Origin: DATBLE01 sp963791425
GTDB taxonomy: Bacteria > Actinomycetota > Thermoleophilia > Gaiellales > Gaiellaceae
Assembly (NCBI GenBank): GCA_963791425.1
Contig: CAWBSE010000007.1
Coordinates: forward strand, 30,009-94,008
Direction: 5' to 3'
Length of the DNA stretch: 64,000 nucleotides
Below the pieces are notes generated by a model. That model ran no database searches, had not been told where the DNA came from, and worked only from the letters and a program-made list of their open reading frames with translations. A program made the position numbers and the translations under genes. Below are positions 53,527 through 64,000 of the stretch, piece after piece. Each line of letters begins with the position of its first letter. The first letter of the stretch is position 1.

Positions 53527-53546
53527 TGCTTGGGCGTGTGTGGTCG

Positions 53547-54777
53547 TCAGCGTGGAGCCGTGGCTGAGATGCCGAGTCCGGGAGCGTCCGGCGACCGCCC
53601 GGCGCGTCGGGCGAGTGCCCACTCATAGATCGTGAGAAGGGTCTCGACGTACCGTTCGGGCGTAAACGATCGCTCGTAGCAGTCCTTTGCTGCGCTCCCC
53701 ATCCGGAGCGAGACCTCGTCGTCGCGGAGATGCTCGACGCACGCCGCAAGCTCCTTGCAGTCGCCGGGTGTGAAGAGTCGGCCTGGCTCATCGTCATGAA
53801 CGACTTCGGCGAACGCGCCAAGCGCCGGCGCGATGACGGGATACGCCTCGAGCGAACGCTTCCGCCAGGATCAGCGGGCCTGCTTCGTAGCCGCTGGAGG
53901 AGATGATCAGGGCTCGGGCGTCAGCGAGGAGAGCCATGGCACGATCGTGGGGTTGCAGTCCGAGGACTCGATCGCTCGCCGTGACGTGCTGCGAGAGATT
54001 CGACCGATTCCCGCAGCGGGCCCGTCCCCGACGACTAGGAGCTTTCCGAACTCAGGGCGCCAGGCCTCGACGACCAGTTCGGGCGCCTTCTCGTCCGAGA
54101 GTCTGCCAATGAACAGAAAATGCTGCTCCTGGCCCGTTCCGAACCTGCTCGGCCTCGGCGCGAAGTTCGGCAGGACGTGCAACCGCCGCCTGATCCAACC
54201 CACCTGCGACGAGTTTCGTGGACTGCAAACGTCGACAGGGCGATGAACGCCGACGCATGTCGGTTCCAGAGGTCGCCAGCACGCGTTGGGTCTCGATCGC
54301 GACCGCCATCGGCGCCGTCGCCAGGCGCGAGTCCCGGTAGCAGCCGTAGAGACACGCCCCGCCACGGGATGCGCCCGACGCAGAGCTCGCACGGCTTGCC
54401 GTTCCGGAGCAGTTGGCCCTGAGGGCAGAGGAGCCGGTAGTTGTGAAGCGAGACGACGGTGGCGGCAGCCCGCGCACAGGGCGCGAGGATGGACGGCGTG
54501 ATCAGGGGGAACGTGTTGTGGACGTGGATGACGTCAGGGCTGTGCACGGTCGACGACTCGCTCGATGTCTCGCCGCGACTTCTCTGACCAGACGACCCGC
54601 CCCGGCAGCGAGAGCTTCTTCGCGCAGGTCGTAGCCCTCGATCTCGTCGCTGCTGCGCTCGAACGACGACGATTTCGTGGCCTGCCGCTCTCAGAGCTCG
54701 ATCTGCCGGTCGACCGCTCGATTCTCGCCGCTCGGCTGGTCCGACCGGTAGCGATTGTGGACGATGAGGATCTTCAC
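53547..54777 (-). pseudogene. GT4 glycosyltransferase, several frameshifts
   Basis: GTG 54777 overlaps the asnB stop and starts VKILIVHNRYRSDQPSGENRAV. Shifted frames then give DVIHVHNTFPLITPSIL, SLHNYRLLCPQGQLLRNGKP with CELCVG (typical of EPS GT4 enzymes), and near 54060-54120 FLFIGRLSDEKAPELVVEAW. The C-terminal reading is EPGRLFTPGDCKELAACVEHL through ERSFTPERYVETLLTIYEW, ending at TGA 53547. Length is about 410 residues when joined. It lies 20 bases upstream of the AsnB-like gene. Confidence 0.75.
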
Positions 54778-56817
54778 GATCGAGCGACGCTGCCGCCCTC
54801 GACCCGGCAACCGGGCTCGCCGGGACCCGAGAACTCGTGGCGTGGAGTCGAAGAAGACCTGCTGCCAGATCTCGAACGTCGAGCAGCTGCCAGATCTGGA
54901 GGGCCGTGTCGCGCCGACCAGTCCGGAAGTCGGCAATCAGGCGAGCGACCTGCGTCCGGCTTGAAGAACCCACGCCTTCTGATGTCTCGGGTGAGAGAAG
55001 GTCGTCGACGAGGGGCGCGAGTTCGTGAACGATCCACCCGCGTACCGGCGCCCCGAAGCCTGCCTTTGGACGATCGATGATCGCTCTGTGGAACGACTCC
55101 GCGCATTGCCTGCTGAGAGGCGATCTTGCTCTGTCGGAGAGTGAGTTTGGCGGCAGCGGGAAGTCGCCGAACGACGTCGACGACGAGTTCGTCGATGAGC
55201 GGCACTCGAACTTCGATCGAGTGGGCCATGCTCATCTTGTCCATGTAGGTCAGATTGAGCGCCGGCAGAAACGTCTTGAGATCCAGGTACATCGCCTGGT
55301 GGAGCCAGTGATCGTCGCCGGCGCGCTCGAGGTGTTCGGCAGACTGGGAGGTTCGCTGCGAGTGTCCGCGACCGCGGCTTGGAGGTCTGCGGTGTAGAGC
55401 GCTCGACGCGAAGTCGTCGTCGAAGTAACGGAGCAGCCCGATGTAGTCGCCCGGGAAGGGAAGGGCGGCGCTTCCCGATGAGTTTCTGGGCGTTTCGGCC
55501 GAATCGGGCGAGCCTTGTGCCCCCGGCCCCTGGAAGCCGGAAGATGGAGTGCTCGAGCGCCGAGAGGATCGGTGATGGAAGACGCCGGATGTGACGGGCG
55601 ATCGCGGTCGCACGGTACCGGGGGTAGCCGCCGAAGACCTCGTCGCCGCCCATGCCCGAGAGGAGCACCTTGAACGAGCCGTGGGCCGCGGCGCAGATGT
55701 GGTACGCGGACAACGCGGCTGGGATCCGCGATCGGTTCGTCGAGGTGCCAGACGATCGCGGGGCAGCGACTCCGCAAGGTTGGGCTCGAGGATGCTTTCG
55801 CGGTAGTCGACCGGGCGTTCGGCGGCGTAGGCTCGGGCGAAGCGGACGTCGTCTGGAACGACGTCGTGGGCAAGATCTCGGGCCGAGAAGCCGACCGTGA
55901 AGCAGGTGGGAAGCTCGGGCGCGAGTTCGCGGCGCATGAACTCGACGATCGAGGTCGAGTCGATTCCGCCGGAGAAGAACGCACCGACTGGCACGTCCGC
56001 GACTAGCTGGCGTTTGACAGCGGCCGCGACGGCTTCCGCAGACGAGCGGCGCTGGTCGTGGCCGCTTTTCCCCGAAGGTTGCTCGTACGAAAGTCCCAGT
56101 ACTCCTCGCTGGCGGCACTTCGCCGTCGGGCGAGACTCGGAGGAAGTGCCCCGGTGAGACGCTTCTTACTCCCGCGAACGCGGTGTCGGGATCCGGGACG
56201 TAGCGCCACGAGAGGAACGAATCCAGCCCCGCAAGATCGAGCTTCGGTGTTCACGCCGACCGCCAGGAGCGCCTTGATCTCGGACGCGGCAACGAACGCA
56301 CCGTCCGGCCGATGGCCCCAGTAGAGCGGCTTGATGCCCGAGCCGGTCGCGCGCGAGCACCGTCTCGTTGGTACGCGTGTCGTGCAGACAGAAGGCGAAC
56401 ATTCCCTCGATCCGCTCGAGCATTTCGAGCCGCCATTCCTTCCAGCCGTGCACGAGGACTTCGGTATCGGTGGTCGAGCGAAAGCGATGGCCTCGTGCGA
56501 CAAGTTCCTCCCGGAGTTCGCGAAAGTTGAAGATCTCGCCGTTGAAGACGACCCAGACAGCGCGCAGTCTCGTCGGTCATGGGCTGAAACCCCGCATCGC
56601 TGAGGTCGATGATCGCGAGACGGACGTGGCCGAGCACGATCCGTGCGCGGCTGCCGCCCGGGAGACAGGCGAGCGGCTGACCTCGACGTCTCGTCCCTTC
56701 GCGAACGTCGCCACGCCGGCTCCGTCCGGGCCGCGGTGGCGAATCGTCTCCAGCATCGCCCATCCGTCCGCGGCGGAGAACGGGCTCATCGCCGACGATC
56801 ACTCCGAGACCGCACAT
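54774..56817 (-). pseudogene. asnB: asparagine synthase (glutamine-hydrolysing), frameshifted
   Basis: ATG 56817 starts MCGLGVIVGDEP with the nucleophilic Cys2 of class II glutaminases. Shifted frames carry MLETIRHRGPDGAGVATFA, VLGHVRLAIIDLSDAGFQPM, GAFFSGGIDSTSIVEFM (PP-loop), LLSGMGGDEVFGGYPRYRA, and LTYMDKMSMAHSIEVRVPL. The C-terminal segment is FEIWQQVFFDSTPR. The assembled length of about 680 residues is normal. In EPS loci such AsnB-type enzymes are thought to amidate uronic acids or amino-sugar acids. Its stop overlaps the GT4 start. Confidence 0.82.
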
Positions 56818-58039
56818 CAGGCGGCACCATCCAGCGGATGAGCCCAAGGCGCGCTCATACGCCTTGAGGAGATTGCGTTTCGAGTGCTCCCAGGAGAGCT
56901 CCTGCTCGACTCGTCGCGCGTCCGATCGCGCCCATCTGCGCACGACGGCTCGGGATCGTCGAGCAGTTCACTGATGCACGCGGCGAAGCTTGCGCTCGTC
57001 GTTCGGTGCTGCGTACACGGCGGCTTCGCCGGCCGACGCGCGAGCCTCGCGGAGGTCGTACGAGACGACCGGCTTGCCCATCGCCATGTACTCGACGATC
57101 TTGTTCATCGTCGAGACATCGTTGAGCGGATTCTTCGGGTCGGGCGCGAGGCAGACGTCCGCGCTCGACAGGATCCTCATCACATCGTCGTCCGGAATCC
57201 GACCGGTGAACTCGACCGCGAGCCCAGGTCCTTGCTCAGCTGCTTCATCGTCCGGAAAGACGTCGCCGCCGCCGATGAAGATCGCGTGCCAGTCTCGGCG
57301 GCGAGTCCGGAGATCGGCGAGCGCGCGGAGCGCATGGTCGATTCCGTCCTGCGGGCCCATCGTGCCGAGGTAGACGATCAGGTGCCGCTGTCCGCGCTTG
57401 AGGCTCGGGTCGGGTTCTTCGTTGCCGGAACCGCGTCAGGTCGGGTGCGCTGCGGACGACGAAGACGTCCTCTTGGCGCTTCTTGCCGCGCGTCAGCGCG
57501 ACGCTCCGGTAGGACTCGTTCGTCGCGATCACGACGTCAGCGGCGTCGAAACGCGAGCCGCTCGAGTGACCAGCGTCAGGCGGTAGAGGACGTCCTTCGC
57601 CCCTGCCGAAGCGGGAGAGGTAGAGCTCGGGGCAGAGGTCGTGCTGGTCGAAGATGAAGCGGACCCCGTCTCGCTTGAGCGGCCATACGGGGAGAAGCAA
57701 GAGATCGGGGGGGTTCGCCGCGTGAACGATCCGAAACGGCCGGTCGAGCGTGCAGGCGACGAGCCTTACGCCGCGATCTGCGAGACCGCACTCAGATACT
57801 CTGCGAAGTATCCGGCCGGCCCTCCTCTCGCGGGCGTCAGGGAGTATCGGTGGATCGAGACTCCCTTCGAGGACCTCGAACGGCTCCGTGTCCTGCTTGT
57901 CCCCGCGCGGGCAGATGACGTCGACCTCGAACCCGGCGTCCCTGACCGCCAGGCACTCCTGCCACACCCTGCGGTCCATCGGAACCGAGAGGTTCTCGAC
58001 GAGGAAGAGCGCTCTACCAGGCGATGCCGATGTACCCAT
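56818..58039 (-). pseudogene. GT4 glycosyltransferase, frameshifted
   Basis: ATG 58039 starts GRALFLVENLSVPMDRRVWQ, then GFEVDVICPRGDKQDTEPFE, IVHAANPPDLLLLPVWPLKR, IFDQHDLCPELYLSRFG, a WcaI/WbuB-like GT4 N-domain that stays in frame to about 57430. The C-domain (ORF 56968-57360) has HAIFIGGGDVFPDDE, FTGRIPDDDVMRILSSADVC and NDVSTMNKIVEYMAMGKPVV. The last helix (SKRNLLKAYERALG) reads straight into asnB without a stop, which implies an indel in the final codons. A TGATG junction exists in another frame. Confidence 0.78.
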
Positions 58040-59333
58040 CGCCACCCCCGCGGTCGCAGAGTCGTCCAGCCGGACGAGGTCGAAGACGATCCGGTCGCCT
58101 CGCGCGGCGACGGCGTGGACTGCCTCCTCGCTCGCCGCGCCGATCACGCAGACGTCGGCGTGATCCATGAGCTCGCGGGAACTCGATACCAGCAGCGCCG
58201 AGAGATGTGGGATGCGTTGCTCGATGTACTCGCGATTCGCTCCCACCAGCGCTGAAAGCGATACCGCCGGATCGTAGATACGGAGGTCGAAGCCCTTGCC
58301 GATCAGGCGCTCGCTGAGCTCGACGAGGGGGCTTTCGCGCAGATCGTCGGTTCCTTGCTTGAACGACAGCCCGAAGAGCCCGATCTGCTTGCGTCCCAGC
58401 GCAACGAGGACATCGAGGGCCCGCTGCAGGTGGCGCTCGTTCGACGGCAGCACGCTCTCGAGCAAGGGGAGTTGCAGATCGGCCTGCCGCGCCGCGTAGA
58501 GGAGCGCGCGGAGGTCCTTGGGCAGGCATGAGCCTCCGAAGGCGAAGCCCGGATTGAGATACGCGGTCGAGATGTTGAGCTTGGTGTCGCTCGCGAAGAT
58601 CTCCATCACCTCGTGAGAGTCGAGTCCCTTGGCTCGTGGCAGAAGGCTGCCGATCTCGTTCGCGAATGCGATCTTGAGCGCGTGATACGCGTTGTCCACG
58701 TACTTCACGGTCTCCGCCACGCGGATCGATGTGCGAAATGTGAGCCCAGGCAAGCCCTCGTAGAGCGCGGCGACGACGTCACCGCTGGCGGTGTCGAGTT
58801 CGCCGATCACGGTCTTCGCAGGGTTCGAGAAGTCGGCGACCGATACGCCTTCGCGCAGGAACTCCGGGATTGACGGCGAAGCCGAAGTCGCGCCCTGCCA
58901 CGAGGGACGAGGTCTCTTCGAGCAGGGGAGCAACGATCGTCTCCGACGTACCCGGGAGCGTGGTCGATCTGACGATCACCGTGTGACGCCGCGTGGTGCC
59001 GGCGAGCGCCTCTGCCGATCGTGGCCACCGTGCGCTCGAGAGCGTCCGTGTCGAGGCTGCCGTTGGCCGAGAAGGTGTTCCGACACAGATGAGCGAAGCG
59101 TCGGTATCACGGACGGCGGCTTCGCCGTCCTCGGTCGCGGTGAGACGCCCGTCTGCGACGGCCTTCTCCGTTAGCTCGCCAAGCCCGGGCTCGGCCACCG
59201 GAGATCGCCCCTCGTTGAGAGGTCGGGTCTTGAGCGGATTGACGTCGACGCCGACGACGTCGTGGCCGCGAGCGGCAAGGCATGCGGCCGAGACCGACCC
59301 GACGTAACCGAGGCCGAAGACGGCGATCTTCAC
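58014..59333 (-). pseudogene. nucleotide-sugar 6-dehydrogenase (AlgD/UDP-glucose dehydrogenase family), frameshifted
   Basis: GTG 59333 begins VKIAVFGLGYVGSVSAACLA, the NAD-binding start. VIVRSTTLPGTSETIVAPLL follows, and after a shift near 58860 the frame of ORF 57245-58933 reads PEFLREGVSVADFSNPAKTV, YVDNAYHALKIAFANEIGSL, and NPGFAFGGSCLPKDLRALLY with the catalytic Cys. The segment KLNISTAYLNPGFAFGGSCL resembles GDP-mannose 6-dehydrogenase (AlgD) more than typical UDP-glucose dehydrogenase. A late shift leads to the ending DGYIGIAW at 58014. The product is a nucleotide uronic acid for the polysaccharide. Confidence 0.82.
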
Positions 59334-59522
59334 GCCAGGACCGCCCTTCTCGGAGCCGATGACCAGCGGCGACGCCGGCTGAGCGACCTGCAAGATCGAA
59401 GTCGACCGTACGGCGGCCCCGTCCGAAGTGAACGTCGACCCGCGCCCCGCGACGTGGGTCGGTCGATTGCAACCTCCGGGTCGGGCCATGAACCGTCCAC
59501 GGTCCACAGAAGCGCGACGAGC

Positions 59523-61554
59523 TCAGTGATCGGCTAGGGAGGATTCCGCCGCCAACGTGCAGTGCCAGGCTGGGACGATCTCTTCGAGCCGGGGTGACCA
59601 CCATCCTTCGAACGGATCATCGACGCCGCGTACGAGCGTGACCTCGGCTGGCGTCGATGAGGCGAAGGCGAGTAGAAGACGTGGCGCGCCGTTCTCGGTT
59701 ACTGCGGACGAGCCCGGGGCCTGCCTGCTCCGCGATCAGCTCTGGATGCAGCGGCCATGTCTGCCGGTATCGGTGCGACGTGGAGTCGCCTGCCGCGTGA
59801 AGTCGATCGTAGACAACGACCACGAATCGTCTTCGAGCTACGCACGGCTCGCTGGTGCACCACGGGATGCTCCAGACGGAGGTAGCCGTCGTGTTCTGCG
59901 ACACGAGTCCGGCTTCCAGCATCCAGATGCAAAGGAGAGTCGTCTGCGGCATGCGACGACCCAGAGAAACGGTCCTCCCGGCCTGGGATTGATCTTGACC
60001 GTCGACCTCGACAGTCGCATGGCAACCGGGTTCCTCGAAAGTGTCGCCGCCAATCGGGATGACCGAAGTAGCTTCCGGCTCCGGGATCTCCGACCAACTG
60101 CTCTCCGGCCGTCACTCAGAGTCACTTGCAGTGAGTCGGCGTGGCCGTGCGCCGCAAGCTCAGATAACCCGAGAGGCCCAACGTCGACGAGCAACGCGGC
60201 TGTCACCGTTTCGGAGAATCACGAGCCCGCCCGCAGGCAACGCAATGCTCTCCGGGCTCGGCCGCAGGGAGTGGCCGCAGTCGAACCGCGCCGCCCCTTC
60301 ACGACCGAAGAGCCACAGGGCGGCGGCATCAAGTCGACCGGCAACAAGGCGGGCGCGCGGCTGGCCCCGGTACGCGGCCAGTCCGGCTGCGACGCCGCGC
60401 GCGTCTCGGAACTCCGAGGGATCGAGCCGGACAGCTCGTCCGTCGTCCGCATCGCCGTATGTCGGCGCCGGCTCCTCGGCCTCCGATCTGTGCCCACAGC
60501 GCGTCTGCCGATCGGTCGAGCGCGGACGTGAATCGCCGGCGGGACCGGCTCCGAGCGGGCGATCAAGAGGGCCACAACCAAGAGGAAAAGGTCGACGACG
60601 AATAGGTGATACGCGAAGGCCTGCTCGGCGCCTGTCCCGTCGGGCAGAGATCTGACGGTCCGGCCTCGAGCGACAAGCTGTTCGAGCGCCGATGCTTTCA
60701 GCTCGCTCGGCCGACGCCAGCTCCGGGGCAAGCAGCCCGATCGTGGCGAGACCGGCAAGCTCGCCGATCCGATGGTTGTTGGCCGAGCTGTGCGTCGAGG
60801 GATCGAAACGGATCCACTCGGCGTGCTGGTGGAGCGTACGCAGCCCGGCTCGCCTCCGCCCTTCGTCGAGATTCTCGGTAGCCGCGCAAGACCGTCGAGG
60901 TGAGAGCGAGCGAGATGCCGCGGATTCCTGCCTCGAAGCCACTACTCCAGGCGATTCCACGACCAGGCGGCTGCTGACCGGTCCAATTCTCCGTACGCCT
61001 CAGCTACCTCTTCGGCGAAGCGTGTCGTCCTCGGTCAGCAGCCATGCCTGAACGAGTACGGGTAGTTCCTGGCAGCGATTGAGCTCCCAGATCCACTTCG
61101 GATCGCCGACCTCCTGCGTGCCGATAGTCGATGAACTTCGCATGACGCTGCCGGCCACTTGCCGCTTCGTGAGCGGATCGAACGAGTAGTCGATCGGGCT
61201 CGGCAGCTCCACCTCCGGATACCCGAAGAAGCGCACCTTGCCGGCAAGAGCATCGCTCGGCCCTTGCGATCGTCGCACGAGCGATTTCCGGACGACGCGC
61301 CGCGATCTCCGCCGCTCGCTCGGCGGTGAGGACGCCCAGCGGCTCGGGCTGGAACGGACGCCGGAGGATGTCTCCGAGCGGTGGCTCCCAGCGACGCTTC
61401 CAGATCGGCTGAACGTGCCAGCTCGCAGCGTCGCCGAACATGACGTCCGTAGGCGGACCGTCCGCGCCACTATCTCAGCGCTCCCCATCCGACGAAGGCG
61501 GCGAACGTACCAGCTCAGACGTTCTCGCCCAGCAGTACGAGTGGCGACGCTCAA
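59523..61554 (-). pseudogene. heparinase II/III (alginate lyase) family protein, frameshifted
   Basis: The probable start is TTG 61554, overlapping the upstream stop; LSWYVRRLRRMGSAEIVART is the usual N-terminus of EPS-locus heparinases. Pieces include SSANNHRIGELAGLATIGLL near 60770 (catalytic Asn/His region of the toroid) and LSELAAHGHADSLQVTLSDG near 60130 (C-terminal beta domain). The end is DPFEGWWSPRLEEIVPAWH at about 59560, with TGA at 59523. Length is about 677 residues when joined. It may degrade or tailor the uronic-acid polysaccharide. 59334-59522 is a gene-free spacer. Confidence 0.75.
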
Positions 61555-63699
61555 AGCTCGACGGGCATGCCGCTTCTGACCGAGTCGACGAGCGCGAGCG
61601 TCGCGCGCGTCGAGGCGAGGTATGACTCCACCGGCGGGGCCGACTCTCGTCCGGTCACTGCCGCGAGAAAACGTCCAATCTCGGCCTTGTGCCCCTTGTC
61701 CTGATGTTGCTTCTCGACACGGCGGCGACCGCCGCGGTAGATCTCGAGCTTCCGGAAGTCGTCGATCACGATGGAGGCGCCACCGCCGAACCCCTCGATG
61801 CGCTCCTTGGCAAGCCGTTGATCTCCCGCCCCCGAATAGACGAGGCCGCCGATCGTCCCGTCGGCGAAGCGCAGATGTGGCCGACAAGTTGTCGCTGCAT
61901 TCGAGCGGACGAAGTGGCTGCGGCGAAGCCACCGCCTGCGCGGTGACCGGAGGGGATCCGGCGAGGTGCGCAAGTAGATCGACGAAGTGGCAGCCCTCGC
62001 CCAGCAAGCGTCCTCCACCGTCGTGCGGGTCGTGCATCCAATGCTCGGCGGGCAGCGGACCCGCGTTGACCCGGACGAGGAAGACACGGTCCGACACGCC
62101 GTCGAGTTCGCGCCGCATCGCCTCGGTCATCGGCGCAAAACGCCGGTTGAAGCCGACCATCAGAATGGATGCCTCACAGAGCCTGCTCGACTTCGAGGAG
62201 ACCTTCCCAGGTCAAGTGCAAGAGGCTTCTCGACAAACACCGGCTTGCCGGCCCGAAGCGCCGCGGCGGTGAGAGCTGCTGTGCGAGGAGTGTCTTGTTG
62301 CGATCACGACCGCGTCGACCTGGTCGTCGGCGAGAATCTCTTCGATCGACCCGGCCGTACGCTCGAACCCGAATCGGTCAGCAACGTCAGCGGCTGTCAA
62401 TCCACGCTCGCTGGCGACGGTCCTTAGTCGAGCGCCATTTGCTTGAGGGCAGGAAGCAGCACGCTCCGGGCAAACGCGCCGGCACCCACCAAGCCGATGC
62501 GGGGCGAGTCGGCAGACCGTTCGCTTCCGTCGCGCCTCCGCTCGCTCGCCGCCTGGGCGCGCAGACGACTTCTCGGCGTCGGGGTACTCGAGGAGGACAC
62601 CGAATGCACGCTCCCGTTGGGGCGATCAGCGAGAACTGCATATGCCTCCTCCGCCTGGTCGACAGGAAAGCGATGAGTCGTCAGCTCTCGGGTCTGATGC
62701 TGCCGTCGGCGACGAGTTCCAGAAAGGCCTGGAGATTGCGTTGCTCCGTCCATCGCACGTAGCCCGCCGGGCAGATCGTGGCCATACTCTTCGTACTCTC
62801 GGTCGTACCTTCCTGGCCCATAGGACCGGCTGAGCCGAAGCTCGAGCTCCTTCTCGTACCAGTCTTTCCAGTCTGCGGCTATCGGAACGTTGCCGACAAC
62901 GACGACTCTGCCGCGGTCGCGTGCCAGACGCGTCGCAAGATCCATTGGGTCGCTGGAGTTGGTCGAGGCGCAGACGAGTACGGCATCGAGACCGAGTCCA
63001 TCGGTGGCAGCTGTGACTTGGCTTTCGAGTCGCCGCGTCGCCAGGAGCCAAATGTTGCTGCTCCGGCCTTGGACGCAAGCGCTGCCTGCGACGGGATCGA
63101 TGTCGATCCCGACCGGTCGACATCCGGCCGCGCAAGCAGTCGAACAACGAGTTGGCCCACCAGCCCGAGCCCGATGACGCCGACATGTTCTCCCAGCTGA
63201 ACTTCGGCCTGGCGGACGGCGTGGAGCGCGATCGCACCAACCGTTGCGTACGTCGCGTCGGCCAAGTCGACGCCGCCAGGGACCGGAGCCGTCAGCCTGC
63301 GAGGCACAGCGACGACATCAGCGTGATTTGCCCAGCCCGCGCCACCGCAGGCCACCCGTCCCCGGTGCGAGACCGACGACGTCCGGGCCGACCTCGACGA
63401 CGACGCCGGCAGAGGAGTAGCCAAGGGGCGCGAGCGCGTTGAGTCGATCGCGAGCAATCGAGGCAGCTGCACGCACACCTTCCACGCGGGCCCGATCCGT
63501 GACCTTGCGGACCAGATCCGGACGCGATCGTGCCTTCGCGAGCAGGCTCTTTGCCCCGAGTTCGAGCTTTTGCCGCTCCGTCCCGGCACTGATCAACGAA
63601 AACTGATTCGCAACGAGGATCCACCCGGTGGCAACTGAGGAACAGGAACGCGGAGACCGTGATCTTTCCGTCGCGTGGACGTTGAGAGACTTGTTTCAT
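61551..63699 (-). pseudogene. bi-domain oxidoreductase: Zn-less MDR dehydrogenase + Gfo/Idh/MocA, frameshifted
   Basis: ATG 63699 starts MKQVSQRPRDGKITV. Later frames give LISAGTERQKLELGAKSLLA, LAPLGYSSAGVVVEVGPDVV, ATYATVGAIALHAVRQAEVQ and VGVIGLGLVGQLVVRLLA (MDR nucleotide domain). After about residue 400 come RIGLVGAGAFARSVLLPALK (second Rossmann start), VGFNRRFAPMTEAMRREL, HWMHDPHDGGGRLLGEGCHF and a Gfo/Idh C-domain ending ALVDSVRSGMPVEL at 61551. The joined length of about 716 residues equals the bi-domain oxidoreductase family common in EPS loci. It is the first gene of the minus-strand operon. Confidence 0.83.
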
Positions 63700-64000
63700 G
63701 CCCTCACCATGCAAGGCGCCTCGCTTGCCCTCGAGCCACTCCGACGTGGCCAGGCTCAGGGGTCCGTGAGTGGACCGCGATGGGACAACGACACAGGTCC
63801 TTCATCCATTGCGGTACGTAGGTGGCCACAGCGCTCTCCCCAGGCGACGGCCGCCGCCGCCAGATTCACTCTTACACCGTAGCTGTCTTTCGTAGCAAGC
63901 AAGCCTATCCGAGCAACAAACCCGCTAACTGGCAACGTCCCCACCACCCCCGTCCTCTGGCGCTCTGGTACTCCCGTCCATGGCGGAATCCAGGCGCCTC
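63700..64000. other. upstream region of the minus-strand polysaccharide operon
   Basis: No gene is convincingly present. Short minus-strand frames lack family character and stop before the oxidoreductase start. It probably holds the operon promoter or the 3' remnant of a gene outside the window. Confidence 0.4.

Overview
The window is a GC-rich (roughly 70% by eye in the first 33 kb) bacterial chromosome segment with many GTG and TTG starts, tightly overlapping genes (ATGA/GTGA junctions) and strong GTC/CTC/GAC codon preference. The gene set (DipZ-type CcdA-redoxin fusion, a two-Cys CtaA, PAC2 protein, succinyl-CoA:3-ketoacid CoA-transferase pair, glutamine-dependent NAD synthetase, Cys-type SelD) fits a high-GC actinobacterium. 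Class Thermoleophilia (Solirubrobacterales or Gaiellales) is my best guess, but it is an inference from gene content, not a proven placement.

Layout. 1-1542: end of a polysaccharide or O-antigen polymerase/ligase-type gene and a methyltransferase. 1.6-32.9 kb: a housekeeping block. It holds an AlkA-like glycosylase, a TIM-barrel isomerase, proC, pgl, an SF2 helicase, dipZ, the selD-ctaA-PAC2 operon, a thioredoxin-like lipoprotein, an XRE-TPR regulator, a TetR/MFS efflux pair, scoAB, nadE, mug, OsmC, an epimerase, a cysteine-desulfurase-like gene, an M16 peptidase, acs, an M24 peptidase and an amidohydrolase. Three intergenic sites carry a 23-bp palindrome repeated at an exact 46-bp period (seven copies). 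The largest site sits beside a REP-associated tyrosine transposase (RAYT) gene. 32.9-35.7 kb: a decayed mobile-element remnant with an intact tyrosine recombinase. 35.7-38.6 kb: secreted proteins, namely a beta-helix protein, its duplicated tail, and a G1 glutamic peptidase.

38.9-63.7 kb: an exopolysaccharide locus. The plus-strand arm has a Wzz remnant, a WbaP/WcaJ-type phosphoglycosyltransferase, a Wzy, a Wzx flippase, a sulfotransferase and a glycosyltransferase. A secreted beta-helix protein and an intact OatA-like acyltransferase with an SGNH domain follow. The minus-strand arm reads bi-domain oxidoreductase, heparinase II/III, AlgD-like nucleotide-sugar dehydrogenase, GT4, AsnB, GT4, AsnB-like. 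Together they suggest a sulfated or acylated polysaccharide containing uronic acid, possibly amidated, assembled by the Wzx/Wzy route.

Nearly every gene in 39-63.7 kb, plus 22.6-25.8 kb, is broken by single-base frame changes while family motifs continue in the next frame. Uncorrected sequencing indels are the simplest explanation, so these entries give the span of the whole gene and name the frame pieces. The most interesting candidates are the RAYT/palindrome family with its fixed 46-bp period, and the XRE-TPR locus, which combines a well-placed 11-codon ORF downstream with a candidate small RNA on its upstream side.
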